Shown here: one piece after another, positions 1 to 12,561 of the stretch
Position numbering within the stretch: the stretch's first letter is position 1
How the letters are laid out: each line of letters starts with the position of its first letter
Source: Mangifera indica
Taxonomy: Eukaryota > Streptophyta > Magnoliopsida > Sapindales > Anacardiaceae
DNA: 64,000 bases
Direction of reading: 5' to 3'
Assembly: GCF_011075055.1 (NCBI RefSeq)
Contig: NC_058155.1
Span: 9,581,537 to 9,645,536, forward strand
Notes under the pieces: generated by a model
What the model saw: only the letters and a program-made list of their open reading frames with translations
Database searches by the model: none
Told to the model about the DNA's origin: nothing
Program-made: the position numbers and the translations under genes

Positions 1-444
1 CAGGCACTGAACAGGAGTCCCAATCCCAGAACTAAACATCAAAGTTGTTTGGTCCCCTGATTGATCAAAAACAAGAAATCTCTTCTGCACATACCCAAAC
101 CCTGCATTTGGTTTGATGGCCTCACCAATATTCTGATAAGGGCAAGCAGGTAGTTGTTCTTTGAGAGGAGAGTTTGAAGCAGGCGTAAAGGCCTCTCGAA
201 AGCAGGGCAAACTATAAAACCAACCTTGAGGTTCATTTGCCTGGACAACCTGAGAGTGAGGTAGCTCAGGATATGTGTTAATTGGCAATGTTCCATTTGT
301 CAAAGTCATATTAGTGTCATGGTTCATGATTCTAGAAATAGAACATTGTAGCCCCAAGCCAACTGGAGCACCCAGATAAGTCAAATTGGGCACTTGCCCG
401 CCCAGTTGCTCCTGAGGGAACCAGGATCCACAGTCTTCTCCCAT
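1..444 (-). CDS. SAC51-like: SAC51/bHLH143-type bHLH transcription factor, N-terminal part (runs off window)
   Basis: The minus-strand frame from the ATG at 442-444 is open for 148 codons to the window edge. It starts MGEDCGSWFPQEQ and holds the blocks GWFYSLPCFREAFTPA, GYVQKRFLVFDQSGDQTTL and FSSGIGTPVQ. I recognise these as the conserved N-terminal blocks of the SAC51/bHLH143/bHLH145 group. The basic helix-loop-helix domain lies beyond the left edge and is not seen. In Arabidopsis this group promotes or tunes xylem differentiation downstream of thermospermine, and its translation is controlled by leader uORFs. The start lies 17 nt inside an exon whose acceptor is at about 462 (TTTTAG|G). 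The preceding intron runs about 462-560 with a GTATGT donor. The uORF at 668-1025 in the same transcript supports the family call strongly. Confidence 0.9.
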   Translation of the reverse strand, partial: MGEDCGSWFPQEQLGGQVPNLTYLGAPVGLGLQCSISRIMNHDTNMTLTNGTLPINTYPELPHSQVVQANEPQGWFYSLPCFREAFTPASNSPLKEQLPACPYQNIGEAIKPNAGFGYVQKRFLVFDQSGDQTTLMFSSGIGTPVQCL

Positions 445-461
445 CCAAACAAAACAATTGC

Positions 462-2305
462 CTAAAATTTTAAGATAGAAAAAACCAATGAAATTCACTA
501 GTTCAAAATAATTTCAGGAATAAAATCAAATCTTAACAACTCTGGCTATTGTAAACATACCAAAAGAAGGATGTCTGTAGTAGGAATTGCTGTTACTAGA
601 TGCTTCTCTTGATGATAATTGAAAAAAAATACCAACTTAACTTGAAAACGAAAAGTGTAAAACTAATCTACGTGACAGGTTTAAGCAAATGTCGGAAATA
701 TTCAGCCTGGAAAATACACAAGAAATCATCATTAATAAAAAGCATTGCAGTAATATCTCAATAGTTACCAGTAACAAGAAGAAAGAATCTGAAGTATGGA
801 AAAGCATATAAGTTGAAAAAACACACAAAAATAGCAAAGCACAAGAATTCTAAATCTTCCAAAAAATAAGTTGTTTGAAGGATAAATACGTTGTTTACTG
901 ACCTGGCAAAACTTAAGTGGTTGAAAGCATGCTATGACTCTAACTATTATGGTGGCACTCCCTGCAATCCCATGTTCGTATTTCAACGCCCGGAATCTTG
1001 TTTGGCTAGCTGCTTGGCACACCATAACTACTTCCCACCCTTCAATATACAATAAACAACACAATCTTCCACAGGAAAACTTCGAAAACAGTAATCGGTA
1101 AACCACAATGATTCCCAAAGAAAATTGAGTAAAATTATCCACCAATACAGAAATACTGAAAATATCTAACTAGAGAGATCAATAGACCAATAAAACACAA
1201 CCAAGCACCAAATCCAACGGCACAAATGAAGGGAAGATAAACAAAAAGAATTTTAGGAACGGGTTTCGCTAATATTCAGCTAATCTGGCGTACATAACAA
1301 GGAACGACAACAAAAAAAGAGGATCCCATGGAAACTAGAGAAGAAAGAAAGCCAAAAAGAATCAAGGGTCTGGATTAGAAGATGAAATTACAGAATAACT
1401 CTACAATAAAGGTTCAAAGAGATGACTTTTCGAAACACATCAACAGAAAGAGTCAGCCACCACCGCATACTGTTCTCTTATCCACAATCCGATCGCCACG
1501 GCTGTTACTTACACCTCAACCAATTCAACAACCCTGTAACGTAGTATTACATTAGAAACAAATTCTTGCAAGTAAAGGTTGATTTAGAGTATTGCAATTA
1601 TTTTTTCTAAATATCGAACCTAAGCCTAACAAAAAACAAATAAAATACAAAAGAAACTTATGAACGTTAATCCAAAATAGTGTTGGGGACCTATCAACAT
1701 ATTCAGCTTTCACTTTGCCTATCATAATTTTCCGGCTTCAAACAAGGAGAGCTTATTATTATGTAGAATATAATTAGGAAGCAGATCACATACCAAACGA
1801 TTGCAACATATCAAGAACCTAAATTTAATCAGATATCAACGGAATAATCAAAGGTCTAGTCATGGCTAATGAAATAAAGTTGTTATTTTTCTACAATTTT
1901 GAGGATAAATAAGTAGTAATTGGAGTTACCAAAAACGAGGAATATAAAAAGCTTTTCAGTATGTTGAAAGGAAAAATATCTTAGATGAGCAAAAACAAGC
2001 AGAAAATAAATCTTTATAGCCTCAGAAACCACAAGTAGACCAAGAGAAAGTAACCAGAAAAGAGTCAGAAAACCATATCAAATTCAAAAAGCCACAGGAT
2101 CAAACAATATTAACAACTAAACAGCTAAAATAACCATGAAATAACTAAAAACTTACAGAGAAAACCAAGGAGGAAAAAAACCCAGTTCCAGTAAAGAAAC
2201 AAGAAAACCTCAAACTCAAGACCCAGATCGAAATACAGACACACAAAGACCTAAAAACGGTTACAGAGAGATAAAATCATCAAAGAGTGCAGTCAAAGTG
2301 GAAAT
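462..2305 (-). promoter_or_regulatory. Long, multiply spliced 5' leader of the SAC51-like gene
   Basis: The leader appears to hold three introns. The first runs from about 1156 to 2156 (CTCT|GTAAGT donor, ATTTTCAG|TATTTC acceptor), the second is 707-902 inside the uORF, and the third is about 462-560. The last two are well supported by frame or by family structure. The first is inferred from splice-site quality alone. The long leader is the regulatory part of the gene, because it exposes the conserved uORF before the main start codon. Confidence 0.65.
668..1025 (-). CDS. Conserved peptide upstream ORF of the SAC51 family (53 aa, split by an intron)
   Basis: Exon A is 903-1025 (41 codons, start MVCQAASQTRFRALK, end CFQPLKFCQ). 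Exon B is 668-706 (AEYFRHLLKPVT, stop TAG). The intron 707-902 has a GTCAGT donor and a TTTTCCAG acceptor, and the frame is kept exactly across it. The peptide is the known SAC51-family leader peptide: 53 residues with the conserved C-terminal end. In Arabidopsis this uORF represses the main ORF, and thermospermine relieves the repression. Here it ends about 220 genomic bases upstream of the main ATG, with one more leader intron between them. An apparent in-frame extension back to 1145 begins with TTG, not ATG, so I start at 1025. Confidence 0.93.
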
Positions 2306-2330
2306 TCGGGGGGGTGCACGGAAGCTGAGA

Positions 2331-2338
2331 TTATATAG
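2331..2338 (-). promoter_or_regulatory. TATA box of the SAC51-like gene
   Basis: On the minus strand the sequence reads CTATATAA, followed about 30 nt later by C/T-rich sequence suited to a transcript start near 2300-2305. It is the only good TATA match at the right distance upstream of the inferred first leader exon. Placement of the start site is inference. Confidence 0.55.
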
Positions 2339-2539
2339 AAAACAAATTGACAGAAATGCCCCTGCTTGTGCCGGTATGGTGGGAACCAAAAAGTGAATAA
2401 AAAATTCAAGAGCAAGGAGTTTAATACGTGCGCGTGTGAGGAGTAAGTGTAAAATGATGAAACACAGTAACATTTCTCTCTTCGTGTGGGCTGGCTGTAT
2501 AATGACATTCATGGGTCGGGTCGGGTCGGGTTCATCCAT

Positions 2540-3972
2540 GTTATTTTCATACGGAAAATCTTGTTCTTCTTCTTACGGTCGTCTGTTTCTGATGCGTCAA
2601 TTGTCATCATGATTCATCCCACTGCTTTGCTTTACAAAATTACCAAAGCTGTCTCATCTTTTGAGAGTCTATATTCAATTGGGTAAAAACGAACAACAAT
2701 GAGTCATTAATTTGCATGAAATTAAGAAGGGATTTGGAATTAAGCAACTGAGAAATGAAAAGAGAGGAAAACCAGGACTTAATAAATAAAGAGGAGAGGC
2801 ATCCAATGTTAAACCAATAATTTGTTGCTTGACCATTCAAAGGAAGAAAGAGGCCCCATTGGCTACATCATTTAAACTCTTAGACTCCGCTCCACCTGAA
2901 ACAAAGTTTATATCCTGTTCATGGAGAAAGTAGAGATTAAAAGAGCTATAGGTATAGGCTCATAAAGTACAATAATACTTTGCCTAAACTATTTGTATTG
3001 TATGTATGTGATTTAACTTTTATTTTTCATCTCAATTACTCTATTCATCATAATATGTTAATCTTTGCATTCTCTTGTAGGTACGGGCAATAGGATAGGT
3101 AGAAGTTCAATAACTTAATTCTTGTCTTGTCCTAGTTAGATAAACCTTTCTCCATCTTCGATAAGAAGATAATGGAGAATTCTCATACCTTTTTCACAGA
3201 GAAAATTTTCTTTACTTTTTCCCTCCCATATCCACAAGGAAAATTATTTATATTTTTCCCTTTTTATCTCGGCTAAACAAATAATAAAATATTTATTAAA
3301 CGTCAAAACATCTTTGTAATAATTCAAAATTTTAAAAAAATAATTCAATAAGAAAGAGAATGGAATATATAGAAAAGAGAATATATTTATTTTCATCTTT
3401 ATTTAACTTTATATGCAGAGATTTTAGTCACCTTCATTCTCGTTTTTATCAAAAAATTCCCTTTTTATTCAAGAAAATACGAGTCAAATACTATGTTTTG
3501 TAGAATGAATTGCCATCTCTATTCTCTTTCACTTCTCCATGTTCCTTTTACAATTTTATAAACTCTCCTTCTCCATGTTTCTAAAGTTTTATAAGCATTG
3601 TCAAAGTTGGAAGTACTGGTCTTTTTATTAGTCTCCATACTTTCAGTACCCAATTAAGCATAAGATAAGAGTGAAGTGTGTTAAAACAAGCAGACGAAAG
3701 AGAGGAGTGAGAGTATGGCTCCCCTAAAGAAACATTACTACCCATGATTTAATAACCTGAAACATATCTTATGTACAGGTAAGAAGATCTATAGATACCC
3801 CAAATTATAAATGAATCAATAGTAGTAAATAATTGACAATAATAACCATACTTTCATGCCCTCTTGTTTGGAGTGGGGGGAACAATATCCAACCCCAATT
3901 GAGTCCTTTTGGCAGCACTCTCCATTTACTAGAATATGAGATGTAAAGCAAACGATTCCTCTTCTTATGTTA
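2540..3972. other. Intergenic, AT-rich, no gene seen
   Basis: Both strands lack a recognisable coding exon. Short ORFs here have no family signature. The part next to 2540 is probably upstream promoter sequence of the SAC51-like gene. Confidence 0.6.
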
Positions 3973-3981
3973 TTATTTTAA

Positions 3982-4766
3982 GGCCAAAAGAGTATTCCCA
4001 CCCAAGGTATAGTGAAAATCAATACTCTCACCTTCACACTTTTACAAACTCAAACACTTATTTGTAACTTAAATTCTATTAAAATTCTTCATCAAAGTGA
4101 AGGGTACAATTATCATTTAATAAAAGATAAAAAAGTTTAAAATTTTATCACATTCTCCCCCCTTCCACAACAATTTGAAAATCTAACTTTATCCCACTCA
4201 AAGTTTGAAAAATGATAATTCCCCCTAAGGTTTTCTCTCTATCTCTCCCGCCACTGATTTCTTTCTAGTCATCGGTCAGTCTTCCCTCCTTCTCCATTGG
4301 CGTTCTTCCTTCTTTGTTAAAATGAAGACCGTTGTCTTCGTTTGAGATAAAGATAAAGACAAAGACCGTTCGTCTTTGTCTGAGACAAAGACGAAGGTCT
4401 CTATCTTTGACAAAGGAGGGAAAAAAGAGGAGTGTCGACGAAGAAGAAGAGGGAAGGCCGATTGATGGCTCAAAAGAAATCGGTCGTTGAAGAAAAAGAG
4501 AGAAAACCCTAGGGAAGAAATTGTCACTTTTAAAACTTTAAAGAAAAATTTTGGGGTGGGGCAATGTTAAACTTTAAAATTAAGGGAGAAAAATGTGATG
4601 AAAGTTTAGTTTTTTAAAATTTTTTATTAAATAATAATTTTACTCATAACCATAATTGAGATTTTTAATAGAATTTGACTTATGGGTAAGTGGTTAGATT
4701 TTTTTAAATTGAATAATGAAAGTTTGAGGTTCCATTATAACTTGGATGCGAACAAGCCTTTTGGCC
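3982..4766. mobile_element. Miniature Mutator-type element with long inverted arms and 9-bp target duplication
   Basis: The ends read GGCCAAAAG and CTTTTGGCC. The first about 270 bp and last about 270 bp are imperfect reverse complements of each other; both contain, for example, a stretch like TTCTATTAAAA followed by a TTATTTAATAAAA-type stretch. The flanks 3973-3981 and 4767-4775 are both TTATTTTAA, a perfect 9-bp direct repeat. Long inverted ends plus a 9-bp duplication fit a non-autonomous Mutator-like element. The middle (4270-4530) is CT/GA-rich with a local inverted repeat around GTCTTTGTC. No transposase is present. Confidence 0.8.
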
Positions 4767-4775
4767 TTATTTTAA

Positions 4776-7100
4776 TCACCCTCACTTTGCTTTCCATTCT
4801 ATCATCTCATTTTATCAGTTGTTTAAATGCCCTCTATCTTTAATTATAGTGTCAAATTATCCATTAAACCTTGACAAATGACATTTGAAGTTTAGTACCA
4901 TGCCCACCACACCAAGTAGGAAAATGTGGTTGATTCTGTGTAACGCACCAGCACATTCATTTTTGTAGTGGACCGTCCATATTCCATGGCTCTTGTCATG
5001 TACATACGTGATTCATTTTTTTATTTTTCCCTTAGTCTTTGTGTTGATGTTGTTATCTACTTATAGTGATTTTTACTTTGGGTGGATTTGGTTAAAGATA
5101 TAAAAAAATTATTATAATAATTTTATATTATCAATAATAATATAAAATCTTAATTTTATTATAAATTTATATTTATTTATTAATTTTTATAATAAAAATA
5201 CTTTTATTATCAGTTAATTTAATAAATCAAGTTAAAAATATTTTATAATAATTTAAATTAAAAATATTTAAATAAAATTATATTTTATCATCAATCAAAT
5301 ATAATAATTATTTATATCTATTAATTTTATTAAACATAATAATAATTTACATTTAATAAATTTATAAATAATTTATTTTTTGATTTTTGATTTTTGATTT
5401 TAAAAAAATTATTATCCAAACAAACCAATAACAATTTACGGTAAATTTGACTTGGGAAAATGTGATATGACATTTAAAAGTAAATTGCAAATGGAGGAAG
5501 GAAGTCAACTTGTGAAACAATAATAATAATAAACGATGCTCCATGTTTTATGGCACTAAAAAACCAAATAAAACATGGAGAAGGGCGCACGATCTTGGGT
5601 CAGTGAATTGGAACACGTGTGAAGATATGATTAGATACTATGGAGATAAAAATTAATTTCAAATTAAAAAAAAAAGAATAAGGGTTACAAAAATATAAAA
5701 TAGAGTTATGGTGGAGGAGCGTGGGACGTGAAAATACGAAGCCATTTGGTTGTGGATACTCCAACAAGAACATCCACGCTTGGAAAGCTATAAAGCAATG
5801 CCCTTTCATCTCCACCACTCGCGGCCGCACCCATTCAAAGAGATAACATGTAATTGCTTTTATTAAAAAAAAAATAAAAGCACATATTAACCCATTGTTT
5901 GGAAGGCTCAAAGGACTATTTTCCGTCCAAGTTTCAATGTATTTTCAAAGTTTTATTTGTGTGATTTAAAAAATTCAAAATTTCATTTATAGATCAACTT
6001 TTCTGTTAGAGATATAGATAAAATTATTATTTTATTAATAATATTAAAAATATTAAATTAATAACATTTTTCTTTTTAAGTTTTAAAAATTAACAATTTC
6101 ACTTTCACTTAAAATTTTTTGATTTTGATAAATCACGTTTTTCACCCAAATTTTAAGTTTTTTTTTTTCTCTCCTCTCCACCTTAAATTAGTAGTCGACA
6201 CATGAGAAACAATCTAGAATAGATCTTTTCATCAAGAGAGATCTAACCACGAAAAGATTATAAATTATTTTAATACTAAGATATTATTTTAATTAAATAT
6301 CTTATAGATTATTTAATATAATTATTTTAAAATATTTATTTATGTTAAATGTTATATTAATTGAAAATAAAATTACTTTTGCCTTTAAAAAATTAACAAG
6401 GATAGATATGTTATAAAATCATAATTACTTCATTAATATTTTAATTTATAATATAGAGATTATAACTAAATTCCCTTATTTATTATATCTCACATATAAT
6501 AACAGAATATCAAAATTGTTTATTATCTGATAAATTATATAAAAAAAATTATTAGATAAATCAAATAAAATAATATTAATAATAAAAGATAAATTACTCT
6601 AATAATCAAATAAAATATATATATTACTTTAATTATCTTTGATTACTTTGAATCAATTATCTGGTAAATATAATTTTTTTTTTATACAAAATCGGGTCAA
6701 AGACCCATAAACACTAACACAAAAAATAAAGATATTAATTTAAGCCTTCTGCAAAAATAATTCTTTATAATTCCGTTGATAGATCCCAATAAAATACTAA
6801 TCGAGTAGACCAATTTGAATTTCCATTCAATTAAGACTAATTTTGGAGATATTAATTAAAAATGCTACATTTTTTGTTTTTATATTTTTGTAGTCATTTT
6901 TTATTATATAAATATAGTCATTTTTTAGTTTAATTTTTATTTTAAAAAGAAAATATTATGAGATTTGAAAATGACTGAATGATTAAATATGTATGAATTT
7001 TTTTTAAAATTCATAATAATTTGCATAAATTAAATATAGTTAATTTTTATTATATTATCTTATAAAATTTATGTCTTAGTTGGAGACATAAAAATTTAAA

Positions 7101-7105
<5 letters not shown>
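4776..7105. other. Intergenic, very AT-rich, with a one-armed element fragment
   Basis: No gene was found. At about 5905-6200 there is a sequence resembling the left arm of the 3982-4766 element family: GGCTCAAAGGACTATTTTC, then AT-rich sequence, then a CT-rich stretch. I see no matching right arm. The remainder is low-complexity AT DNA. Confidence 0.5.

Positions 7106-7160
<55 letters not shown>
7106..7160. repeat. (AT)n microsatellite
   Basis: About 27 uninterrupted AT dinucleotides. Confidence 0.97.
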
Positions 7161-7162
<2 letters not shown>

Positions 7163-10100
7163 CATCACGTTATTTTAATTAATATTTCTTCATTGTGAGA
7201 TAAAAATAAATAAAATTAGATGAAGTGGGACATTTGTTTGATGAAGGGATTGATGGGATATGAAATTGGATAGGTTGTTGCACGTTTATGTCCCTTGGAT
7301 GATAAGAAAACAGAATCTCTTATCATCATAACCTTGTAGGTGTGATGTTTGAAGTGAACCGCCTGCCATGTAAAATGGGCGCGAGGAGGAGTTCACTTTT
7401 TTTTAAGATGGAGAAACAGAATAATATGGTTTTTGACATATTTGAATCGATCAACTCAAGGAATGTTTAATCATGTCGACCCAATATACTTGGATTCGCC
7501 ATTTCTACCGAGTCAACTCATTACAGGTGGTGGAACCAATCATATCCACTCAACACTTGTTGCATATTTTTTTTACGCTACTAGTACCGTTTGTTCAATT
7601 TCATCGAGACTTTAACTGCCGTTATCTCTTTCAATAATTCAGGAACATTATAAATTATAATATCTAGAATTAAAATGCACATTTTGCTTTAAAATTTTCC
7701 TTAAAAAATAGTTTGGGTGGCAATACAAAAGTTTTATATACATGAGATCATAGAGTAATATTAAGTCTATTTTAATCAAACTTTTATATTAAATTGAAAT
7801 TAATCATATCAAATAAAATAAATTTTGAACATCGTCTACATGATTATTCTCGCTACTTCTTCAATCTCTTTGGGTAATTTCACATTGGAAAGTCAATAAT
7901 ATCCGGCCATAAACAGTAATGTAATAATCATATTGAGTTAATTAAAAGCTAATAATCAATATTATTCCAATTCCCACGTAAAAATAATGAGTGCCTTAGT
8001 GCATTTCCATGTTATTAAATTCGTACTTTAGTGGGTAAGTTGGGGCTGGATTTTGTTATGGTAGACCAATCAAATTACTTAAACTTTTAACCATAATTGC
8101 GGTGGTTCAACAAAGAAAGAAGTGGGGGTCATTATCTATCAGATGGCACTGGGTGGTGCATATATTTTGGCCTTGCCATACGAGGCATTAACAAATTCTT
8201 GCCTTGGTGCATTCTTTTCTATTTAAATTCATATATTATAGTTTTATCTATATTATCTCGACAGGTTTAACTAATAATATTTAAATATTAAATGATGTTT
8301 TCAAGCATGTACTCATACCAAATCTTAAATATACAAATTGATCTTAGGTGCGTATTCAAATTGTGATATGGTAAGTTGCATTTTCCCACCTCAAGTTTAG
8401 TTTGAAAACACTTTTTCAGTTTTTGTTATCATCGAAAATCAAATTGTGTTAAAAATAAATAAATATTGTAGGTACAAAATAATAATTTTATAATCTATTA
8501 ATCTTTTTAAAAATAAAAAATATGCAATGGTTTTTTATAAATTGAAACGTTTTAAAATTGACAATTTAACTTTTAATAATGTTTAAAAACTCACAAATTA
8601 ATTTTAAAATATTTTCAAACCTTATATATTTTAAAACTATTATGTAACTATAATAGTTTTAACATGATATTTGCAGTAGTAATTGGTTACTTTCTATTCA
8701 ATTTTTTAAACTATTAAAGGTTAACTAATAATTGAAAATTTGCAGAGACCTACATTTTTTTTAATTTCTAATGGCCCTTTAAAAATTTTCAAAAACCCAC
8801 AATATTTTAAAAAATTATGTTTATTCCCTATTACATGATTTTACGGGAAAAAAACTCCTATATAAAAAAAGAGAAACAAAGGATGAGGATGAAATAAAAG
8901 AAAAATAAGAAATTTCTTATATAATTTGAATATTTAAAATATTATATTTATTTTTTATTAATTTAGGGTTACATGATAAATTTTAAAAATAAAATAATGA
9001 GAATAAAATGATAATTTTATTTTTCGATGTTATTGTTTAATTAGCCAAATTTAATTTTGATAAAAAAATATAATTCATACTAAATTTCTGGTAAAAAAAT
9101 ATTTTTTACATTAACCATGGTTGGAAAAGAGTTTTACAGTTAAAATTTAGGTGAGAATATGTATTTCACTCGTTGTGAAATTATCTAAGTTTTTTTTTTC
9201 GGGATTAAAAATTATGTCATAGAGACCAGAAATTGTGGATCCACTTCGTGTTGTCACCATTTAAATGCATTATTAAGACAAAGACCTTCTAAATCCTTTA
9301 AAATACGAAACAAAGCACCTTGATCTCAAAGTCAAATTAAGACCAGGCTAAGAAATACAATAGTAAAACCAGGCTTTCAAGATATATTAAAAAAATAATA
9401 ATAGTGGGAGAAAATCTTCCAGCTCCGACCACCAAATCTCCAGTACAGTACAAAGAGCAGACTTTAGATTAAAAAAATTAACATGTACATCATCCTTCTG
9501 ATGCCCCAATGAGTATATTGACACGTGGCATAATCATACAGGGTGATGCCACGATAACATAAAGAAAGAACGAATGATGAGCGTGAGAAGAGGTTGCATC
9601 ACCGTCGGGATGTTATAGGAGGGCGCATGCAGTAGCGCACGCTTTGGCGCTTGCTTCGATAAGTGAGAGAAATGAGTTTTTTAACAATGTTCTTTTGGTC
9701 AAAGTATTGTTAAATGGCCTACCATGCACGCGAGCTGAGGTGAGGTGAGTTGAGGTTTGGTTTTGGTGACAGCACTGTGTGAGTTCTTAAGAGAATGGAT
9801 ATGGTTGGATTAGTGGATCGTGACACGTGTGATGGGGACCACACAACAGCGGCTTTTAACTGGGTTGGTGCTTCTAGCTCTGTTTATTTTAATGGAATTC
9901 CTGCACGTTAAATTAGACCTCACAAATTTGGATATAATTTATTACTCTAAAATGATATTATAAAAACAAATTTATATTAAAATCAAGTTTTTATTCAATA
10001 AATTTTATTTTGAATTAATTTAATATAATTTAAAATTAAATTAGATAATATTAAAGTTTATATAAAAATACTTTGATATAATTTAAATATTTTATAAAAA

Positions 10101-11669
10101 TATTATTTTAATAAAATTTATTATAAATAAATTATAAAAATATTGAAAGACAATATCAAAATCCTTATTAATTATATATAGATGTATCTCTATATAATTG
10201 TAATTATTCATATTATTTTTATTCATATTTAAATATTTTATTTTATTATTAAATAATAAACATATGAATTGATTATTCAAATTATTGAAGCGTTTTAAAA
10301 GTTTTAATCATTTGTAAACAAAACTAAATATTATATTATGTGTTTTATTAATAGTATATTATGTAATTTAGTAAAAAAATTAAAACAGTAAAAAACTTTA
10401 AAGAGTGAAAATAATAAATAATTTTAGATTAATTTAAATCAAATCAGATTAATTTAAATATTAAATGATTATATTAAAATTAAAAAAAATTGATATAATT
10501 CTAATTTAAATTAAATTAAAATTAAAAATTATTAACATAAAATTTAAATTAACACAATAAAAATACAGCTTAATAATATGCACTGTCAAATCTATGTTAA
10601 ACCAAACCACACAACTCAAATAAAAAATAGTGACTAGTGATTTGCTACATTCATTGTATTCTAACGGCAAGATAAGTTTCCGACATTAACCCGAGTTAGG
10701 ATTGTGGAGGCTCGCTAACCTTCCGTTCCATGACTTAATCTTTAGGATTTTCTAGTGTCACAATTGGTGGAAAAAAGTGTAAATGGGTTTGAACAAAGTC
10801 AACTTCGATGGGCTGGATTGCGATTTGTGGTCTCTTTTCAAGTTCACGTATGCTCTTCATCGTGCCGACACCTGGGAATTTAATCACATTATCGATGGCA
10901 TAGTAAAGAAAAATAAAAAAGAAGATTGGGCAATGGGAAGTGGAAAAATGTGGTCCTAAATAACAGTCAAATGTAGAATGCGGGGTCGACTGGTCAGATC
11001 CTTGAAAGTGCAAGTAGTAACAGTAAAGCTCTATTTATTGATTTTTCTTCTCAATTACTTCTTTGCTTGACTTAAAACTGCTTAAAAGGGATACTTTGAT
11101 TGGCAAGGTAAAATCACCGTTGTAAAAGAGTTAGAGTTTGATGCGGAATCCATAAATAGTCTCAAGAAAAATTGAGTTCGAGACTCACAAACATTATATA
11201 AAAATTATCCGAAGTTTTATTTATTTAATATAATTATTCATAAATTAAATTAATTATATAAAATAGATAAAATCTTAAAAGAGTAATCTGATTTGAATAA
11301 AATTATGTATCAAAAATAAACTTAAGAGATTTTAATAAACTTTTCCTTATTTCACCCTAAAACAAAAGAGGCTTTCCTTTCACCCCAAAACAAAGGAGGA
11401 CTAATGCAATTGTTTTTTCAACACTGTTCTCCCCTTTTCCTGCTTGCAGCTGTTTATTTTTCTCAGTTACCGGTTACTCCTTTGTTGTTTTCTCTCACTC
11501 TTTAAAAAAAAAAAAAAAAAAAAAAACCAAATTAAAGCAATGTGTATTTCTTAGAATCAATGAAGTACCATAACTTGCCAGTGTTTTGGGAGGGCCTTTA
11601 TTTTAATTACATTAGAGATGTGCTCACATTTGCTTACACATAAATTTTGATATCTATAACATAAACAAA
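7161..11669. other. Intergenic, AT-rich, no supported gene
   Basis: No exon with a recognisable family signature was found. Islands of more balanced base composition lie at 9230-9900 and 10640-11020. The minus-strand ORF at 10735-11013 (92 codons) matches nothing I know. A pure A tract of about 25 bases lies at 11503-11527. Confidence 0.5.
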
Positions 11670-12385
11670 CTATCTTCTAATGGTCATTTTGATGGAGCCA
11701 TGAAACGAGAAAACCTCAACTGGGTTGCTTGCTTAGCCAGCTATCTTTCTCAATGAATTTATTACTCTCCAAGTCCCTCATATTCTGCACGTCCATTTTC
11801 TTCATCCACTTCACTCTGCCAGAAGTATCAGCTACTTTTCCATGGCACCCATGCTCAACAAATGTCAACTGATTCTCATGACCATGAAAATTCCAAGAAT
11901 TCTAGCCTCTAGATTTACAACTTGTGTCAATTCATATCCTCTCCAGAGCCTTTCTAATAATGTTGAACCTGTTCCAAACACCAGACGATTTTTTAACACA
12001 AACCATTTGCATCATTTGGATTTGTTCTTCCCTGTGCTGTTATATAGCCTGCAACTTCTTTCTCTATGGCCTCTCCAAGTCCATGAATGGCGCAACTCTA
12101 ATAAATGGCACCATCAAAGGTACAATGATCAAATTAATGGCGACCTTGATCATCCCAAAAATGTCTTGAACACCTGAGAAGCCACATCGATAGAATGAAC
12201 TCTTGTCTCCTGTTATCATCGTAGCCACAGCCGGTACCCTGGGATTTTTATTCGGACTATTATAAGAGTTCACAGTGCTCAACTTTTGATGATAAAGTTA
12301 TCAGAAACAGAAGTGAAAGTGGGGCTCTCTGCAACCAATTGATGATCATCCCAGATCTCTTGAGTTGTTCTTTCGCTTTGTCTTT
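11670..12385 (-). pseudogene. Pectinesterase (CE8) pseudogene, C-terminal two thirds
   Basis: Read on the minus strand across frames, the blocks run in family order. They are EIWDDHQLVAESPTFTSVSD; PRVPAVATMITGDKSSFYRC with GFSGVQD; FWDDQGRH with the two aspartates of the active-site region; GYITAQGRTNPNDANG; LVFGTGSTLLERLWRGYE; and a tail with SGRVKWMKKMD ending at TAG (11670-11672). Pectinesterases demethylate cell-wall pectin. The gene is dead: there is a frameshift after GVQD, an in-frame TAA right after FWDDQGRH, an in-frame TAG after FDGAIY, and another frameshift after DANG. The N-terminal part is missing. The single long stretch without clear introns fits the last exons of a type-II enzyme. 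Confidence 0.88.
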
Positions 12386-12561
12386 TGAGGATTATTTACG
12401 GCTTATCGTGAGGATTTTCATGTTTTTTTTTAATTTATAAATTTTACTTCTATAATTACTTTTCTCTTGGGCCACGAATCCATTAATAATAAACGAGTTA
12501 CATCCGAGTACGACCCATCATTGATGCACTTCTATATCGGGCACGGTGCTTTTACTTCAGC

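Noticed and set aside
39..296. Minus-strand frame MEHCQLTHILSYLTL...
   Set aside because: It is a shadow of the SAC51-like coding frame, which has clear family blocks.
765..1145. A 126-codon minus-strand frame covering the SAC51 uORF
   Set aside because: Its first codon is TTG at 1145 and its 3' part is intron. The ATG at 1025 with the splice at 903/706 gives the family peptide exactly.
4276..4527. Serine- and leucine-rich minus-strand frame
   Set aside because: It lies wholly inside the miniature Mutator-like element and reads its CT-rich centre.
10735..11013. Minus-strand frame of 92 codons
   Set aside because: It has no recognisable motif, no supporting neighbour exon, and a length possible by chance. 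It is left as a gap note only.
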